A DNA stretch of 54,083 bases from Actinomycetota bacterium. GTDB taxonomy: Bacteria; Actinomycetota; Acidimicrobiia; IMCC26256; VFJJ01. The stretch is from contig VFJJ01000176.1 in the NCBI GenBank assembly GCA_009886115.1, positions 1 to 54,083 on the forward strand, given 5' to 3'. This document shows, piece by piece, positions 1-8,727 of the stretch. The notes beneath the pieces were generated by a model that was given only the letters and a program-made list of their open reading frames with translations, searched no databases and was not told the DNA's origin. The position numbers were made by a program, and so were the translations under genes. Positions within the stretch are counted from its first letter, which is position 1; every line of letters begins with the position of its first letter.

Positions 1-1013
1 AGGATGCGCAGCTTCTCGTCGGCCGGGGCCGTCATGGCCTTGGCCCATCCGGGCAGAGCGTCGAGCAGGAACCCGCTGTCGAACGAGACGTAGATGCGCA
101 TGAGATCGGGCACGGTGAGAGCCAGGACCGTGGCGCCGCGCTCGGCCGCATAGTCGGAGGCGCTGAGCTTGGCATCGGTCGCGGCGCGCATCTGGGCGTT
201 GGTGCCGATCACGTTCCAGTTCAAGGGGCGATTGGCTCGCAGCGACATCTGCGTCATCAGCTCGACGTGCGAGTCTTCGAACGGTCCGATGGTCGGGATG
301 AACTCGAGCCCGGTGCCCGGGTACTCGCTCACCACGTCGCACAGCGCCAGGATCTCCTCGGGCGTGGCATGGCGCGACGGGACGGGTTCACCGTCGGCGT
401 CACTGTGGGTCGTGGCCTGCGACGACGAGAAGCCGAGACCGCCAGCCGCCAGACCTTCTCGGAGGAGCGTCTTCATGCGCTCGAGCTCGTCGGGCGTCGA
501 CGCGTTGCCGACAGCCCGCTCGCCCATCACGACACGCCTGATTGCCGAGTGCCCGACCATGAACCCGAGGTTCACGGCGGTGGTGCCGTCGATGAGATCG
601 AGGTACTCGCCGAAGCTGCGCCAGCTCCACGGCACGCCTTGCTGCAACGACTCGACAGGCATGCCCTCGACCCGTGCGAGCATGTGCAACAGGTAGTCGG
701 CCTCGCTGGCTTCGAGCGGGGCGATGCTGAAACCGCAGTTGCCGGCGACGGCCGTCGTGACGCCGTGCAGGGGGCTCGGGGTGAGCGCAGGGTCCCAGAA
801 CACCTGCGCGTCGTAGTGCGTGTGCACATCGACGAAACCGGGGGCGACGATCAACCCGGTGGCGTCGATGGTCTCGGTGGCACCTTTGGCGTCGAGCGAG
901 CCCGGATCGCCGATCGCAGCGATCCGGCCGTCGCGGATGCCGACGTCGGCTCTCTGGCGCGGGGCGCCCGTCCCGTCGATGACCGTTCCACCGGTGATGA
1001 GGACATCGAACAT
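1..1013 (-). CDS. N-acyl-D-amino-acid deacylase (amidohydrolase), 3' end cut by window
   Basis: Metal-dependent amidohydrolase of the D-aminoacylase family, expected to remove the acyl group from N-acyl-D-amino acids or related amides. About 337 codons are visible and the C-terminus lies outside the window. The N-terminal strand region LITGGTVIDGTG is followed by the metal-binding HTHYDAQ (residues 64-70) and NCGF (92-95), which are hallmarks of this family. The ATG at 1013 has AAGGAG just upstream. It is divergent from the SDR at 1128. A full-length paralog lies at 51164-52855. The family is clear; the substrate is not readable from sequence. Confidence 0.9.
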   Translation of the reverse strand, partial: MFDVLITGGTVIDGTGAPRQRADVGIRDGRIAAIGDPGSLDAKGATETIDATGLIVAPGFVDVHTHYDAQVFWDPALTPSPLHGVTTAVAGNCGFSIAPLEASEADYLLHMLARVEGMPVESLQQGVPWSWRSFGEYLDLIDGTTAVNLGFMVGHSAIRRVVMGERAVGNASTPDELERMKTLLREGLAAGGLGFSSSQATTHSDADGEPVPSRHATPEEILALCDVVSEYPGTGLEFIPTIGPFEDSHVELMTQMSLRANRPLNWNVIGTNAQMRAATDAKLSASDYAAERGATVLALTVPDLMRIYVSFDSGFLLDALPGWAKAMTAPADEKLRI

Positions 1014-1127
1014 GGTGCGCTCCTTCGACTTCGGTGACTGGCGCCGGCGCGTGCGGCCGACGGGCACTGCCCCACGCTACCGGTCTCCTGGTGCGGGCGC
1101 GCCCTCCTGGCGATAGGTTCCGCCCCC

Positions 1128-1832
1128 GTGAAGACCCTCATCGTGGGCGGCGACGACACACTGTCCTCCGGTCTGGCCGACGGGCTGCGTTCGCGTGCCG
1201 TGGGCGGGCTCGTTCATCTCCAGCCCGACGCCACCTCGTTCGGCGGACGGGCTGCCGTTGGCTCCGCCGTCGGTGGAGCCATCGAGCAGCTTGGCGGGCT
1301 CGACCTCCTCGTGCACACGTGGACCCATCCGGCCGCGCTGGAGGAGTGCGTGCTGGCCACGATGAGCGAGCACGTGTGGGAGGCCGCTGCGGAGACCTCG
1401 CTGTACGCCGCGATCCACACGGCCCAGACGTGCTTCGCTCCGTTGCGTGACAGCGGGCGAGGCCGGATCGTGTTCACGATGCCGACCATCGGCACGGCGG
1501 GTGGTGCAGGTTTCGCGCCGTTGGCGTCGGTCGCCGAGGGGGTCCGCCAGCTCGGCAAGGCCCTGGCGAAGCAGTGGGGCAAGTACGCGATCACCGTCAA
1601 CATGATCCAGCTCGCGCCGGGCATGGTCCTGGCGGGCGCGGACGGTGGTGCCGGCGCCGCCGCCGGGGAACGGCTGTCCTCGGCGATCTCGCTGTCGGTG
1701 CCGGCACTGGGCTCGGCCGGCGATCCGGCGCGCGACCTGGCTCCCGTCGTCGCCCTGCTCGCATCCGACGACGCCCACTTCGCCACCGGCGCCACCATCA
1801 CGCTCGACGGCGGGATCTGGATGGCCCAGTGA
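1128..1832 (+). CDS. SDR-fold protein lacking the catalytic triad
   Basis: A 234-residue short-chain dehydrogenase/reductase-fold protein ending in the usual LDGGIWMAQ-type tail. The active site is degenerate. Where active SDRs have Ser, then Tyr-x-x-x-Lys, this protein reads GRIVFTMPT and LASVAEGVRQLGKALA, so Ser, Tyr and Lys are all replaced. The N-terminal glycine motif (VGGDDTLSSG) is also atypical. It is followed 180 bases later by a catalytically intact SDR, so it may be a non-catalytic partner or a decaying copy. Fold assignment is firm; activity is doubtful. Confidence 0.8.
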   Translation: MKTLIVGGDDTLSSGLADGLRSRAVGGLVHLQPDATSFGGRAAVGSAVGGAIEQLGGLDLLVHTWTHPAALEECVLATMSEHVWEAAAETSLYAAIHTAQTCFAPLRDSGRGRIVFTMPTIGTAGGAGFAPLASVAEGVRQLGKALAKQWGKYAITVNMIQLAPGMVLAGADGGAGAAAGERLSSAISLSVPALGSAGDPARDLAPVVALLASDDAHFATGATITLDGGIWMAQ

Positions 1833-2013
1833 TGAGGTGTTCTCGCTGCCGGGCCCCTGGCCTCCGGCCATCCCGGCAGGTACCCGAGAGGCCCCACCCC
1901 CGGGCCGCGCGACGGGTCCGCAGCGACGTCTCGACCCGCCGTCTCGCCTCCCGGCGCCCCGGCAGGTGCCCGGCTGGTCGCGGACCGTGGATCCAGACAG
2001 TGATGGGAGCCTC

Positions 2014-2781
2014 GTGAACGGGAATCTGTTGGTTGGCAAGGTCGCCATCGTCACCGGCGCTGGTGGCGGCGTGGGCCAGGGCATCGCGGTGGCGATGGCT
2101 CGCCAGGGGGCGTCGGTGGTCGTCGCCGCTCGCCGCACCGAGACCGGCGAACCGGCAGCGGCAGCCATACGCGACGAGGGCGGCGAGGCCGTCTGCCTCC
2201 GCTGCGACGTGGTGTCGCGGGCCGACGTCGGCGCCGTCGTGGCGGCCACCGTCGAGCGCTACGGGCGGCTCGACTGCATGGTGCACAACGCGTTGGCGAG
2301 CACGGGCGTGCCGTCGGAGCTGCAGGACCTGGCCGACGACGGCATCGACGCCATGATGTCGACAGCGGTCCGGGCCACGTTCTCGTGCGCGCAAGCGGCC
2401 TACCCGCACCTGCTGGCCAGCGGGGGCTCGTACATCATCATCAGCTCGGCCGCGGGCGTAGAAGGCAGCTCGTACCTGCCGGTGTATTCGGTGGTGAAGG
2501 GCGCGCAGCGGGGCTTCGCCAAGTCGCTGGCGCGTGAGTGGGGGCCGCTGGGCATCAGGGTCAACTGCATCGGCCCCGTGGCCCTGACGCCGGCCATGGA
2601 GGCGATGTACGTGAAGAACCCGGTGTTGGAGGAGCGCCTCGTCGGCCGCACCCCGTTGGGCCGGGTGGGTCGGCCCGACACCGACATCGGCCCGGTCGCG
2701 GTGTTCCTCGCGTCCGACCTCGCGCAGTACGTCACCGGCCAGACCATCATGACCGACGGTGGCGGCTTCCTCGGCCTGTAA
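2014..2781 (+). CDS. SDR family NAD(P)-dependent oxidoreductase
   Basis: A 255-residue classical SDR. It has the dinucleotide motif VTGAGGGVGQG near residue 14, catalytic Ser in IISSAAG and Tyr/Lys in VYSVVKG, and the C-terminal TDGGGFLGL signature. The GTG at 2014 is chosen because GGGAG ends four bases before it and the Rossmann fold begins immediately after. A longer in-frame extension upstream is unlikely to be translated. It probably oxidises or reduces a hydroxy/keto intermediate of the surrounding catabolic genes. A hairpin at 2806-2843 follows. Confidence 0.88.
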   Translation: MNGNLLVGKVAIVTGAGGGVGQGIAVAMARQGASVVVAARRTETGEPAAAAIRDEGGEAVCLRCDVVSRADVGAVVAATVERYGRLDCMVHNALASTGVPSELQDLADDGIDAMMSTAVRATFSCAQAAYPHLLASGGSYIIISSAAGVEGSSYLPVYSVVKGAQRGFAKSLAREWGPLGIRVNCIGPVALTPAMEAMYVKNPVLEERLVGRTPLGRVGRPDTDIGPVAVFLASDLAQYVTGQTIMTDGGGFLGL

Positions 2782-2805
2782 CCCGCCCGCCCCCCAGCCG
2801 ACCAA

Positions 2806-2843
2806 GAGTGAGTAGACCCCCCTCTACGGCGGTGTACTCACTC
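2806..2843. terminator. Hairpin between SDR and hydrolase
   Basis: Inverted repeat GAGTGAGTA (2806-2814) / TACTCACTC (2835-2843), with an inner complementary pair GTAGA/TCTAC. There is no T-run, so it is either a bidirectional terminator or an operator-type palindrome upstream of the hydrolase start at 2878. Confidence 0.5.
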
Positions 2844-2877
2844 CTGCTCGGGTTGACAGCTCCGAAAGAGGCCCGCG

Positions 2878-3504
2878 ATGCCCCTCGACCTCCGACCGCT
2901 GATCGCTGCCGACCACACCGCGGTGCTCACCATGGAGTGCCAGCGCGGCGTCGTGGGCGACCTCTCGACCGTCCCCCACCTGCGAGATGCCGCCAACTCC
3001 CGCAACACCTTCCAGAACCTGGGGCGTTTGTGCGCCGGGGCCCGGGCCGCCGGCGTGCGGGTGGTGCACTGCACGGCCGAGTTCCGCCCCGACCGGGCCG
3101 GATCGAAGGCCAACTGCCGCATGCTCGCCGGAGCCAGACCCGGCTCCGACCACGTGGGCGTCGGCTCCACCGAGGCCGAGCTGATCCCCGAGCTGGGCTA
3201 CGACGCCGTGCGCGACATCGTCGTGTCACGCCTGCATGGCATGACGCCATTCACCTCGACGGCGCTCGACCAGATCATCCGCAACCTCGGCGTGACGACG
3301 GTCATCGCCACCGGCGTCTCGGTGAACATCGGCCTGCTCGGGATGGTGCTCGGTGCCGTCGACCGGGGCTACGAGGTGGTCGTGCCCACCGACGCCGTCG
3401 CCGGGGTGCCGCTCGATTACGCCGACGACATGCTCCAACACACGTTCAAGCCGCTTGCCACCCTCACGACGACCGACGCCATCATCGCCGCCTGGCGTTC
3501 GTGA
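2878..3504 (+). CDS. Isochorismatase-like (cysteine hydrolase superfamily) protein
   Basis: A 208-residue alpha/beta hydrolase of the isochorismatase superfamily, preceded by AGAGG. The usual nucleophile Cys is absent: the loop reads ATGVSVNIGLLG, with Gly at the Cys position, as in true isochorismatases such as EntB and PhzD. The N-terminal catalytic Asp is Glu (LTMECQRG), and the middle segment SRLHGMTPFTST carries Arg where many members have Lys. It probably is not a nicotinamidase or Cys-dependent amidase. The substrate is unknown. It lies between an SDR and a P450 remnant in one direction. Confidence 0.8.
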   Translation: MPLDLRPLIAADHTAVLTMECQRGVVGDLSTVPHLRDAANSRNTFQNLGRLCAGARAAGVRVVHCTAEFRPDRAGSKANCRMLAGARPGSDHVGVGSTEAELIPELGYDAVRDIVVSRLHGMTPFTSTALDQIIRNLGVTTVIATGVSVNIGLLGMVLGAVDRGYEVVVPTDAVAGVPLDYADDMLQHTFKPLATLTTTDAIIAAWRS

Positions 3505-3549
3505 GCTCGTGACGTCTGGGGAGACACGGGACGTGATCGTCGGCCTGCG

Positions 3550-4335
3550 ATGACTGCTCCGGAGGGCGGAACCGGTCCCGTCGTGATCGACCTGCGCGAC
3601 CCGCAGATATGGATCGACCCGCACCCAGTGCTGCGGGCTGCCCGAGCCGCCGGGCGGACGGCCGTCACCCATACCGGCGAGGTCGTGCTGCTCTCGGCCG
3701 ACGACATCGAGACCGTGCTGGCCGACCCCGAGGAAGGCTTCACCGAGCCCATGACGCCCGAGGCTCGCCAGCGAGCCGAGTCGTCGATCGTGGCGCTGTA
3801 CGCCTATGTGAAGGCACTGCTGGCGAAGCGGGAAGCGGACCCCCGCGACGACGTGATCTCGATGCTGGCCGCCGACGGCGGAGGCGCGGCCGAGGCTGGG
3901 GCAGGGGGCGGGGCAGAGGGCGGGGCCGGGTCCGGGTCCGGGGCGATCGATCCGGACGACCGGCTCGCACTGGTGGTGAACCTGATCGGCGGCGCGGTCG
4001 GATCGAGCCGGGCGGTGATCGTGAACTCGGTGCTGGCGCTCGTTCGTCACCCCGTGCAGGCCGACCGGCTGCGGGCCGACCGTACGCTGCTGCGGGGTGC
4101 CATCGAGGAATGTCTGCGCCTGCACCCGCCGTTCCGGGTGGGCCGCCGCAAGACCGTCGAGCCGGTCGAGGCCTTCGGTCTGTCGCTGCCGGCGGGGTCC
4201 ACCGTGTTCTTCGTCCGGGCCAGCGCCAACCGCGACCCGGCCCGCTTCGAGCGCCCCGACGAGCTCGACATCAGCCGCCCGGAGGCCCGCCACCTGAGCT
4301 TCGGGCACGGCCCGCACTTCTGCCTCGCGCCGTAG
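3550..4335 (+). pseudogene. Cytochrome P450 remnant, internally deleted and truncated
   Basis: The 261-codon ORF carries only parts of a bacterial P450, which is normally about 400 residues. The N-terminal segment (DPQIWIDPHPVLRAAR ... ADDIETVLADPEEGF) jumps straight to a region usually found after residue 180 (ALLAKREADPRDDVISML). Roughly 100-120 residues (B to E helices) are therefore missing. The ExxR region (EECLRLHPPFR) is present. The reading frame stops inside the heme-binding loop at FGHGPHFCLAP, right after the Cys ligand, so the C-terminal 40-odd residues are lost. A Gly/Ala/Glu low-complexity stretch lies near residue 115. Functional P450 is very unlikely. Confidence 0.75.
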
Positions 4336-4346
4336 CCCACGACCGC

Positions 4347-4394
4347 CAACTGTCAGCGTGGCGGGCCGGATACGGCCCGCCACGCTGACAGTTG
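4347..4394. terminator. Perfect 22-bp hairpin
   Basis: 4347-4368 and 4373-4394 are exact reverse complements around the four-base loop GATA. It sits where two broken genes meet, just after the P450 remnant on plus and overlapping the stop of a BNR-repeat remnant on minus. It would work as a bidirectional terminator although there is no T-run. Confidence 0.7.
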
Positions 4395-4577
4395 CGAGAA
4401 CGGCCGGGCGAGACGCGGGCCTGAGGCCTGGGGAGCGGGAGCGGTACCGATGGCATAGATACGGTCGCCAGCCACGTCGAGGTCGGCGATCCAGAGCTCG
4501 TCCTCACTCGCTACAGGTTCCCAGTTCACGCCGCCGTCGGTCGAGCGATAAAGCGCCTGGCCGGCGACCGGCCGGGG
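4353..4577 (-). pseudogene. BNR/sialidase-type repeat protein fragment
   Basis: The reverse strand is open for 75 codons with no start codon of its own. It encodes ALYRSTDGGVNWEPV followed by DELWIADLDVAGDRIYAIG. YRSTDGGVNWEP is the Asp-box of BNR-repeat/sialidase-like beta-propellers. Only one blade survives, and the frame ends with TGA inside the perfect hairpin at 4347-4394. It is the 3' tail of a lost gene. Confidence 0.65.
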
Positions 4578-4723
4578 TCACCACCCACCAACAACCCCCG
4601 TCAACACCGGTCGCTCAGCCGTGCATGTGCCGCCGCGGCGACAGGTGCTCGCAGGGATCGGGTCGCTCGGACGAGACTGCCCCGACATCGAGCGTCCGAG
4701 TTCGATGAACAGAGGACGGCCAC

Positions 4724-5695
4724 ATGAGAGTCGGCGTGTACTTCGACATGCGCAACCCGCCGGGGTGGCGCCAGGATCCGACCCGCCTCTACGGCTTCAC
4801 GCTGGAGATGTGCGAGGAGGCCGAGCGCCTCGGCGCCGACTCGATCTGGCTGTCGGAGCACCATCTCTTCGAGGACGGGTACCTCAACCAGCCCTTGGCC
4901 TTCGCCGCCGCCGTCGCCGCTCGCACGAAGCGAGCCCGGATCGGCACTGCCGTGCTCCTGGCGCCGCTGCACGCCGCGGCCGAGATTGCCGAGCAGGCGA
5001 CCCTGGCCGACATCATCAGCGGGGGCCGGATCGACCTCGGGCTCGGAGCGGGCTACCGCGTGCCCGAGTTCGAGCTCTTCGGAGCCGACATCGGCCGCCG
5101 TTACACGACCACCGACCAGCGCGCGCGCGAGCTCCGAGCCCTCTGGGCGAGCGGCCGCCTGACGCCGGCGCCCGTCCAGGGCGAGATCCCGATCTTCATG
5201 GGATACCAAGGCCCCCAGGGAGCTCGGCGGGCCGGCCTGCTCGGCGAAGGCCTGCTCTCGGTGAACCCCGCGCTCACCGAGCCCTACGAGTCGGCGCTGG
5301 CCGAGGCCGGGCACTCACCCGCACGCGCCAGGCGCGGCGGTTCGGTACAGGCCTGGGTGACCGACGATCCCGAACGCGACTGGCCGGTGGTCAAGAAGCA
5401 CCTCGCGTACCAGCTCGACTCGTACCGGCGTTACATGGTGGAGGGGACCGATCAGCCCATCCCCCGCCCGGTCGACCCCGATCGCCTGATCGGCAAGGAC
5501 CCCGGCAAGGTGCTCGGATCGTTCATGTACGGGACGCCCGAGATGGTCGCACGAGGGATCCTCGACTACATCGGCGATCTGGCCGTCGAGGACGTGTTCC
5601 TCTGGGGTTCACTCGCCGGGATGCCCGAGCCCATGGTGGCGCAGGCGATCGAGACCATCTGCACCAAGCTGGCTCCCCTGCTGCGCGCCGGCTGA
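4724..5695 (+). CDS. LLM class flavin-dependent oxidoreductase
   Basis: A 323-residue luciferase-like monooxygenase-fold protein, using FMN or F420. It begins MRVGVYFDMRNPPGW and carries the family segment WLSEHHLFEDGYLNQPL (near 43-59), then GRIDLGLGAGYR and the late FMYGTPEMVARGI. AGAGGA lies eight bases before the ATG. An 8-bp inverted repeat CTCGGACG/CGTCCGAG at 4666-4700 lies in its leader and could be an operator. Substrate unknown; such enzymes act on small heterocycles, alkanes or esters. Confidence 0.88.
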   Translation: MRVGVYFDMRNPPGWRQDPTRLYGFTLEMCEEAERLGADSIWLSEHHLFEDGYLNQPLAFAAAVAARTKRARIGTAVLLAPLHAAAEIAEQATLADIISGGRIDLGLGAGYRVPEFELFGADIGRRYTTTDQRARELRALWASGRLTPAPVQGEIPIFMGYQGPQGARRAGLLGEGLLSVNPALTEPYESALAEAGHSPARARRGGSVQAWVTDDPERDWPVVKKHLAYQLDSYRRYMVEGTDQPIPRPVDPDRLIGKDPGKVLGSFMYGTPEMVARGILDYIGDLAVEDVFLWGSLAGMPEPMVAQAIETICTKLAPLLRAG

Positions 5696-5697
5696 CT

Positions 5698-6768
5698 TCA
5701 GGACGGGGCGCGTTCGGGGATCGACCAGTCGGTGCGCCGCACGAGGACGGCACCGACCGCGACGAGGAGGCCGGCTGCGACCAGGCCGAGCATCAGCCGG
5801 CCGGGCTCGTACGACGCTCCGGGAGGCTCAGAGAAGCGCAGGCTTGTCGGCCTGCCCGACCACACGAACTCGTCCGACACCACCGACAGCGAGCATGGTG
5901 AATCTCGATCGCACGGGCGGTCCTCGAGACCCACGCGCCCCTCGTGCACGACGATCTCGGCCCGGGCGGCACCCGTATCGTCGAACGTGACGGCAACTCC
6001 GGCAGCCGGCGGATCGCAGGTGTGGACGCTCCGGCGGTCGGGTGCGGCGCAGCGCACGATCGCCGCCGACGATCCTGGTGGGAATCCGCTGAGCCGCAGT
6101 GTGATCGCCTCACTGTCGCGCACGCGGCCGCCAGCCGCCCCGTCGTCAGCCACCCCATCGCCAGCCACCCCATCGCCAGCGGGCTCAGCCGAGCCGATCA
6201 CGAGACGGCCGTCGACGGGTCGGGCCGATCCGAACACGAGATCGGCCATCCCGAAGTCACCGAAGTAGCCGACGGTCAGCACGCAGGGAGCCGCCGGCGC
6301 TGTGCAGTCGACGGGGCGACCGTCGAGGCCGGGGATCTCGGCGGTCACCCGGGCCAGGACCGTCGCCGCGCCGTCGTCGTCGAAGTGCACCGGAAGCTCA
6401 TTGGTGCACGGCCAGGCACCTTGAGACGAAAGCACACACTGGACGACCCCACCGTCGCCGGGCGGGAAACCCTTGGCGTGCACGGTGATCACGTCCCGGT
6501 CGGCGACGCCGACGATCACGGGAAAGGAGCGAAACGTCGACCCGCGGCGTTCGATCGCGACCACGAAATCGTCCGGTGGTGGTTCGGCCTCCCGAGTGAC
6601 GACCGTCAGTGACGCGGGTTGCGGGTCTTCCGTCGCATCGACCGCGTTCTCATCAAAGACCTCATCTGAGGCCCCGCGCGCTCCGATCAGGCCGCCGAGC
6701 GCGACGACCAGCAACAGCAGCAGCGCGAACACTGCCCCAGCCGCCAGTAGCACTCGGCGCAGCGACAT
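5698..6768 (-). CDS. Membrane-anchored protein with two neocarzinostatin-like domains
   Basis: 356 residues. An N-terminal hydrophobic segment (about 5-30) and a C-terminal one (about 325-345, then RRTDWS) flank an extracytoplasmic part. That part holds two copies of the pattern 'hydrophobic strand - GFPPG - VxC - C - G - (V)DC - C' (about 75-185 and 220-320). GFPPG, then Q/R-C, then a disulfide-like Cys pair matches the neocarzinostatin/macromomycin Ig-like fold. A flexible GDGVADDG linker separates the copies. The gene starts one base after the ABC permease stop, so it is the last gene of the sigma/ABC operon. The chromophore-binding role of antibiotic members need not apply. Ligand unknown. 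Confidence 0.65.
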   Translation of the reverse strand: MSLRRVLLAAGAVFALLLLLVVALGGLIGARGASDEVFDENAVDATEDPQPASLTVVTREAEPPPDDFVVAIERRGSTFRSFPVIVGVADRDVITVHAKGFPPGDGGVVQCVLSSQGAWPCTNELPVHFDDDGAATVLARVTAEIPGLDGRPVDCTAPAAPCVLTVGYFGDFGMADLVFGSARPVDGRLVIGSAEPAGDGVAGDGVADDGAAGGRVRDSEAITLRLSGFPPGSSAAIVRCAAPDRRSVHTCDPPAAGVAVTFDDTGAARAEIVVHEGRVGLEDRPCDRDSPCSLSVVSDEFVWSGRPTSLRFSEPPGASYEPGRLMLGLVAAGLLVAVGAVLVRRTDWSIPERAPS

Positions 6769-6769
6769 G

Positions 6770-7687
6770 TCACGACACCGCGGCGATGTCGCGCCGGCGG
6801 AACATCTGCACGGCGATGATCACGAGGACGGCGACGTACGCCAGCAGGATCAGGGTGCCGTCGGTGACCGTGCGGACACCGTCCTCGAGCCCGGTCGGCT
6901 GGCCGGAGATGAACGCTCCCGCGTTCTCGGCCACCAGCCATCCCGACCAGCGGGGCCGCAACCCACGGATCAGGTTCTCGATCACCGCCAGGTACAAGAA
7001 CGCCGATCCGATGGCCGCGGTGGTCGACCGTCCGATGAAAGCCACCGCGGCGCCGGCGACCGCCGCCAGGGCAACCGCGGCGATCCCCCGGCTGGCCCCG
7101 CCGATCAGGTCGACCACCCAAGCTCCGTCGGCCCCCTCGGTCGAGCCCCTCGTGAACGCGCTCGGGAGCGCGGCAACAACCACCAATGCCTGCAACACCA
7201 CGGCGATCATCGCCGCGCACAGTCCGACGGCGGTGAAGCGCGCCGCCACCGCCCGCAGCCGGCGGGGCTCCCAGGTGAGCAGCGTGGTCATGGTCCCGAA
7301 CTTCCACTCGCCGCCGGCGACCGAGGCCGCCCCCAGCACCGCGCCGAAGACGAGGTAGATGCCGGTCACGAGCAGGACGCCTTCGGTCGTGTCGCCGCCC
7401 GGCCACAGGCCGGTGAGGTAATAGGGATCGTCCCGTCCGATGAACTGGGGGTTGTCGACGTCGCCGGCGTGCACGAACAACACGACGCCGACCAGCACCA
7501 CACCGCCCAGCGCGAGCAGCACGAGCATGCGGGTGACCCGTCGAGACAGCGCCCGGCGGATCTCCGAGCCCAACAGCACGCCGAATCCCGCCCGGGGACG
7601 GGCCTCCGGAGAAATCCGTCCGTGGCCAGCCTGAGCCGCCTGGCCAGCCTGAGCTGTCGATGCCTCTCCGCCGTATGCCGCGCTCAT
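6770..7687 (-). CDS. ABC transporter permease (ABC-2 type)
   Basis: About 305 residues with six or so hydrophobic segments: LLALGGVVLVGVVLF, VTGIYLVFGAVLGAASVAGG, and GTMTTLLTWEPRR before a long membrane region. The layout is that of ABC-2 permeases. I chose the ATG at 7687, which overlaps the ATPase stop (ATGA), rather than the start eight codons upstream. It partners the ATPase encoded just before it. The direction is likely export or membrane maintenance rather than uptake, since no binding protein is present. Confidence 0.85.
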   Translation of the reverse strand: MSAAYGGEASTAQAGQAAQAGHGRISPEARPRAGFGVLLGSEIRRALSRRVTRMLVLLALGGVVLVGVVLFVHAGDVDNPQFIGRDDPYYLTGLWPGGDTTEGVLLVTGIYLVFGAVLGAASVAGGEWKFGTMTTLLTWEPRRLRAVAARFTAVGLCAAMIAVVLQALVVVAALPSAFTRGSTEGADGAWVVDLIGGASRGIAAVALAAVAGAAVAFIGRSTTAAIGSAFLYLAVIENLIRGLRPRWSGWLVAENAGAFISGQPTGLEDGVRTVTDGTLILLAYVAVLVIIAVQMFRRRDIAAVS

Positions 7688-8697
7688 CGCGCCACCCCCT
7701 GGTTCACCCATGCAGCTCCGCCATCAGCACCGGCGCCCACACCGGCGTTCCCCGCAGCACCAGCCACGGCGGGATCGTCGCTCGTGAGCTCGAGGAAGAG
7801 GTCCTCGAAGCTCACCTCGTCGGGTTTGAGCTCGCTCACCCACTGGCCGGCCGCAGCGAGGGTGGACGTGATCCAGGCCCCGTGCTCGGGAGCCACCTCG
7901 ACCCGGAGGCATCCGTCGAGCCGGGCGACGGGCGCTCCGGCCGCGCGGAGCGCGTCGGCGCCGGCATCGAGGTGCTCGACACGCACGAGCATGGCCCCGG
8001 CCCGCTTCGATGCGAGCACGTCCTTGACCGAGCCCGCTGTGACGAGTCGCCCCCGGCGCAGGATCGCCACCGTGTCGCAGGTCTGTTCGATCTCGTGCAA
8101 CAAGTGGCTGGAGACGAACACCGTCCGCCCCTCCGAACCCAGTTGGCGCACGAGCTCGCGGATCTCGCGGATGCCTGCGGGGTCGAGCCCGTTGGCCGGC
8201 TCGTCGAGGATCAACAGCTCGGGATCGCGCACCAGGGCCCCGGCGATGCCGAGCCGCTGCTTCATGCCGAGCGAGTATCCCTTGACGGGATCGTCGGCCC
8301 GATCGGCCAGGCCCACCCGTTCGATCGACGCCGCCACAGCCGTCCGCCCGATCCCCTGGATGCGGGCGAGCAGCTCGAGGTTGCGCCGGCCCGAGAAGTT
8401 CGGAAAGAACGTGGGCGTCTCGACGATCGAGCCGATGCGGGTGATAACCCGAGCCAACTGCTGGCTGTCGGTGGCGTCGACCCCGAGGATCCGACACGTT
8501 CCGGCCGATGGCCGCACGAGACCGAGGAGACAGCGGATGGTCGTGGTCTTGCCCGAGCCGTTGGGTCCGAGGAACCCGTACACGCCTCCCCGGGGTACGA
8601 CGAGATCGAGCCCGTCGACGGCGATCGCCCGCCCCTTGCGGAATCTCCGGTACTCCTTGCGCAGCCCGGCGACCTCGATGACAGGTTCAGTGCTCAC
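7684..8697 (-). CDS. ABC transporter ATP-binding protein
   Basis: 337 residues. Walker A GPNGSGKTT (43-51), signature YSLGMKQRL, Walker B LLILDEPANGLDP, and the H-loop region VFVSSHLLHEIEQ are all present. About 100 residues beyond the ATPase core resemble the C-terminal extension of drug/lantibiotic-type exporters of the CcmA/DrrA group. The start is GTG at 8697 with GAGAGG upstream. It overlaps the permease start by four bases. Confidence 0.92.
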   Translation of the reverse strand: MSTEPVIEVAGLRKEYRRFRKGRAIAVDGLDLVVPRGGVYGFLGPNGSGKTTTIRCLLGLVRPSAGTCRILGVDATDSQQLARVITRIGSIVETPTFFPNFSGRRNLELLARIQGIGRTAVAASIERVGLADRADDPVKGYSLGMKQRLGIAGALVRDPELLILDEPANGLDPAGIREIRELVRQLGSEGRTVFVSSHLLHEIEQTCDTVAILRRGRLVTAGSVKDVLASKRAGAMLVRVEHLDAGADALRAAGAPVARLDGCLRVEVAPEHGAWITSTLAAAGQWVSELKPDEVSFEDLFLELTSDDPAVAGAAGNAGVGAGADGGAAWVNQGVAR

Positions 8698-8727
8698 AGT
8701 CGACCTCTCGCGGTTGTGTGGACCCGA

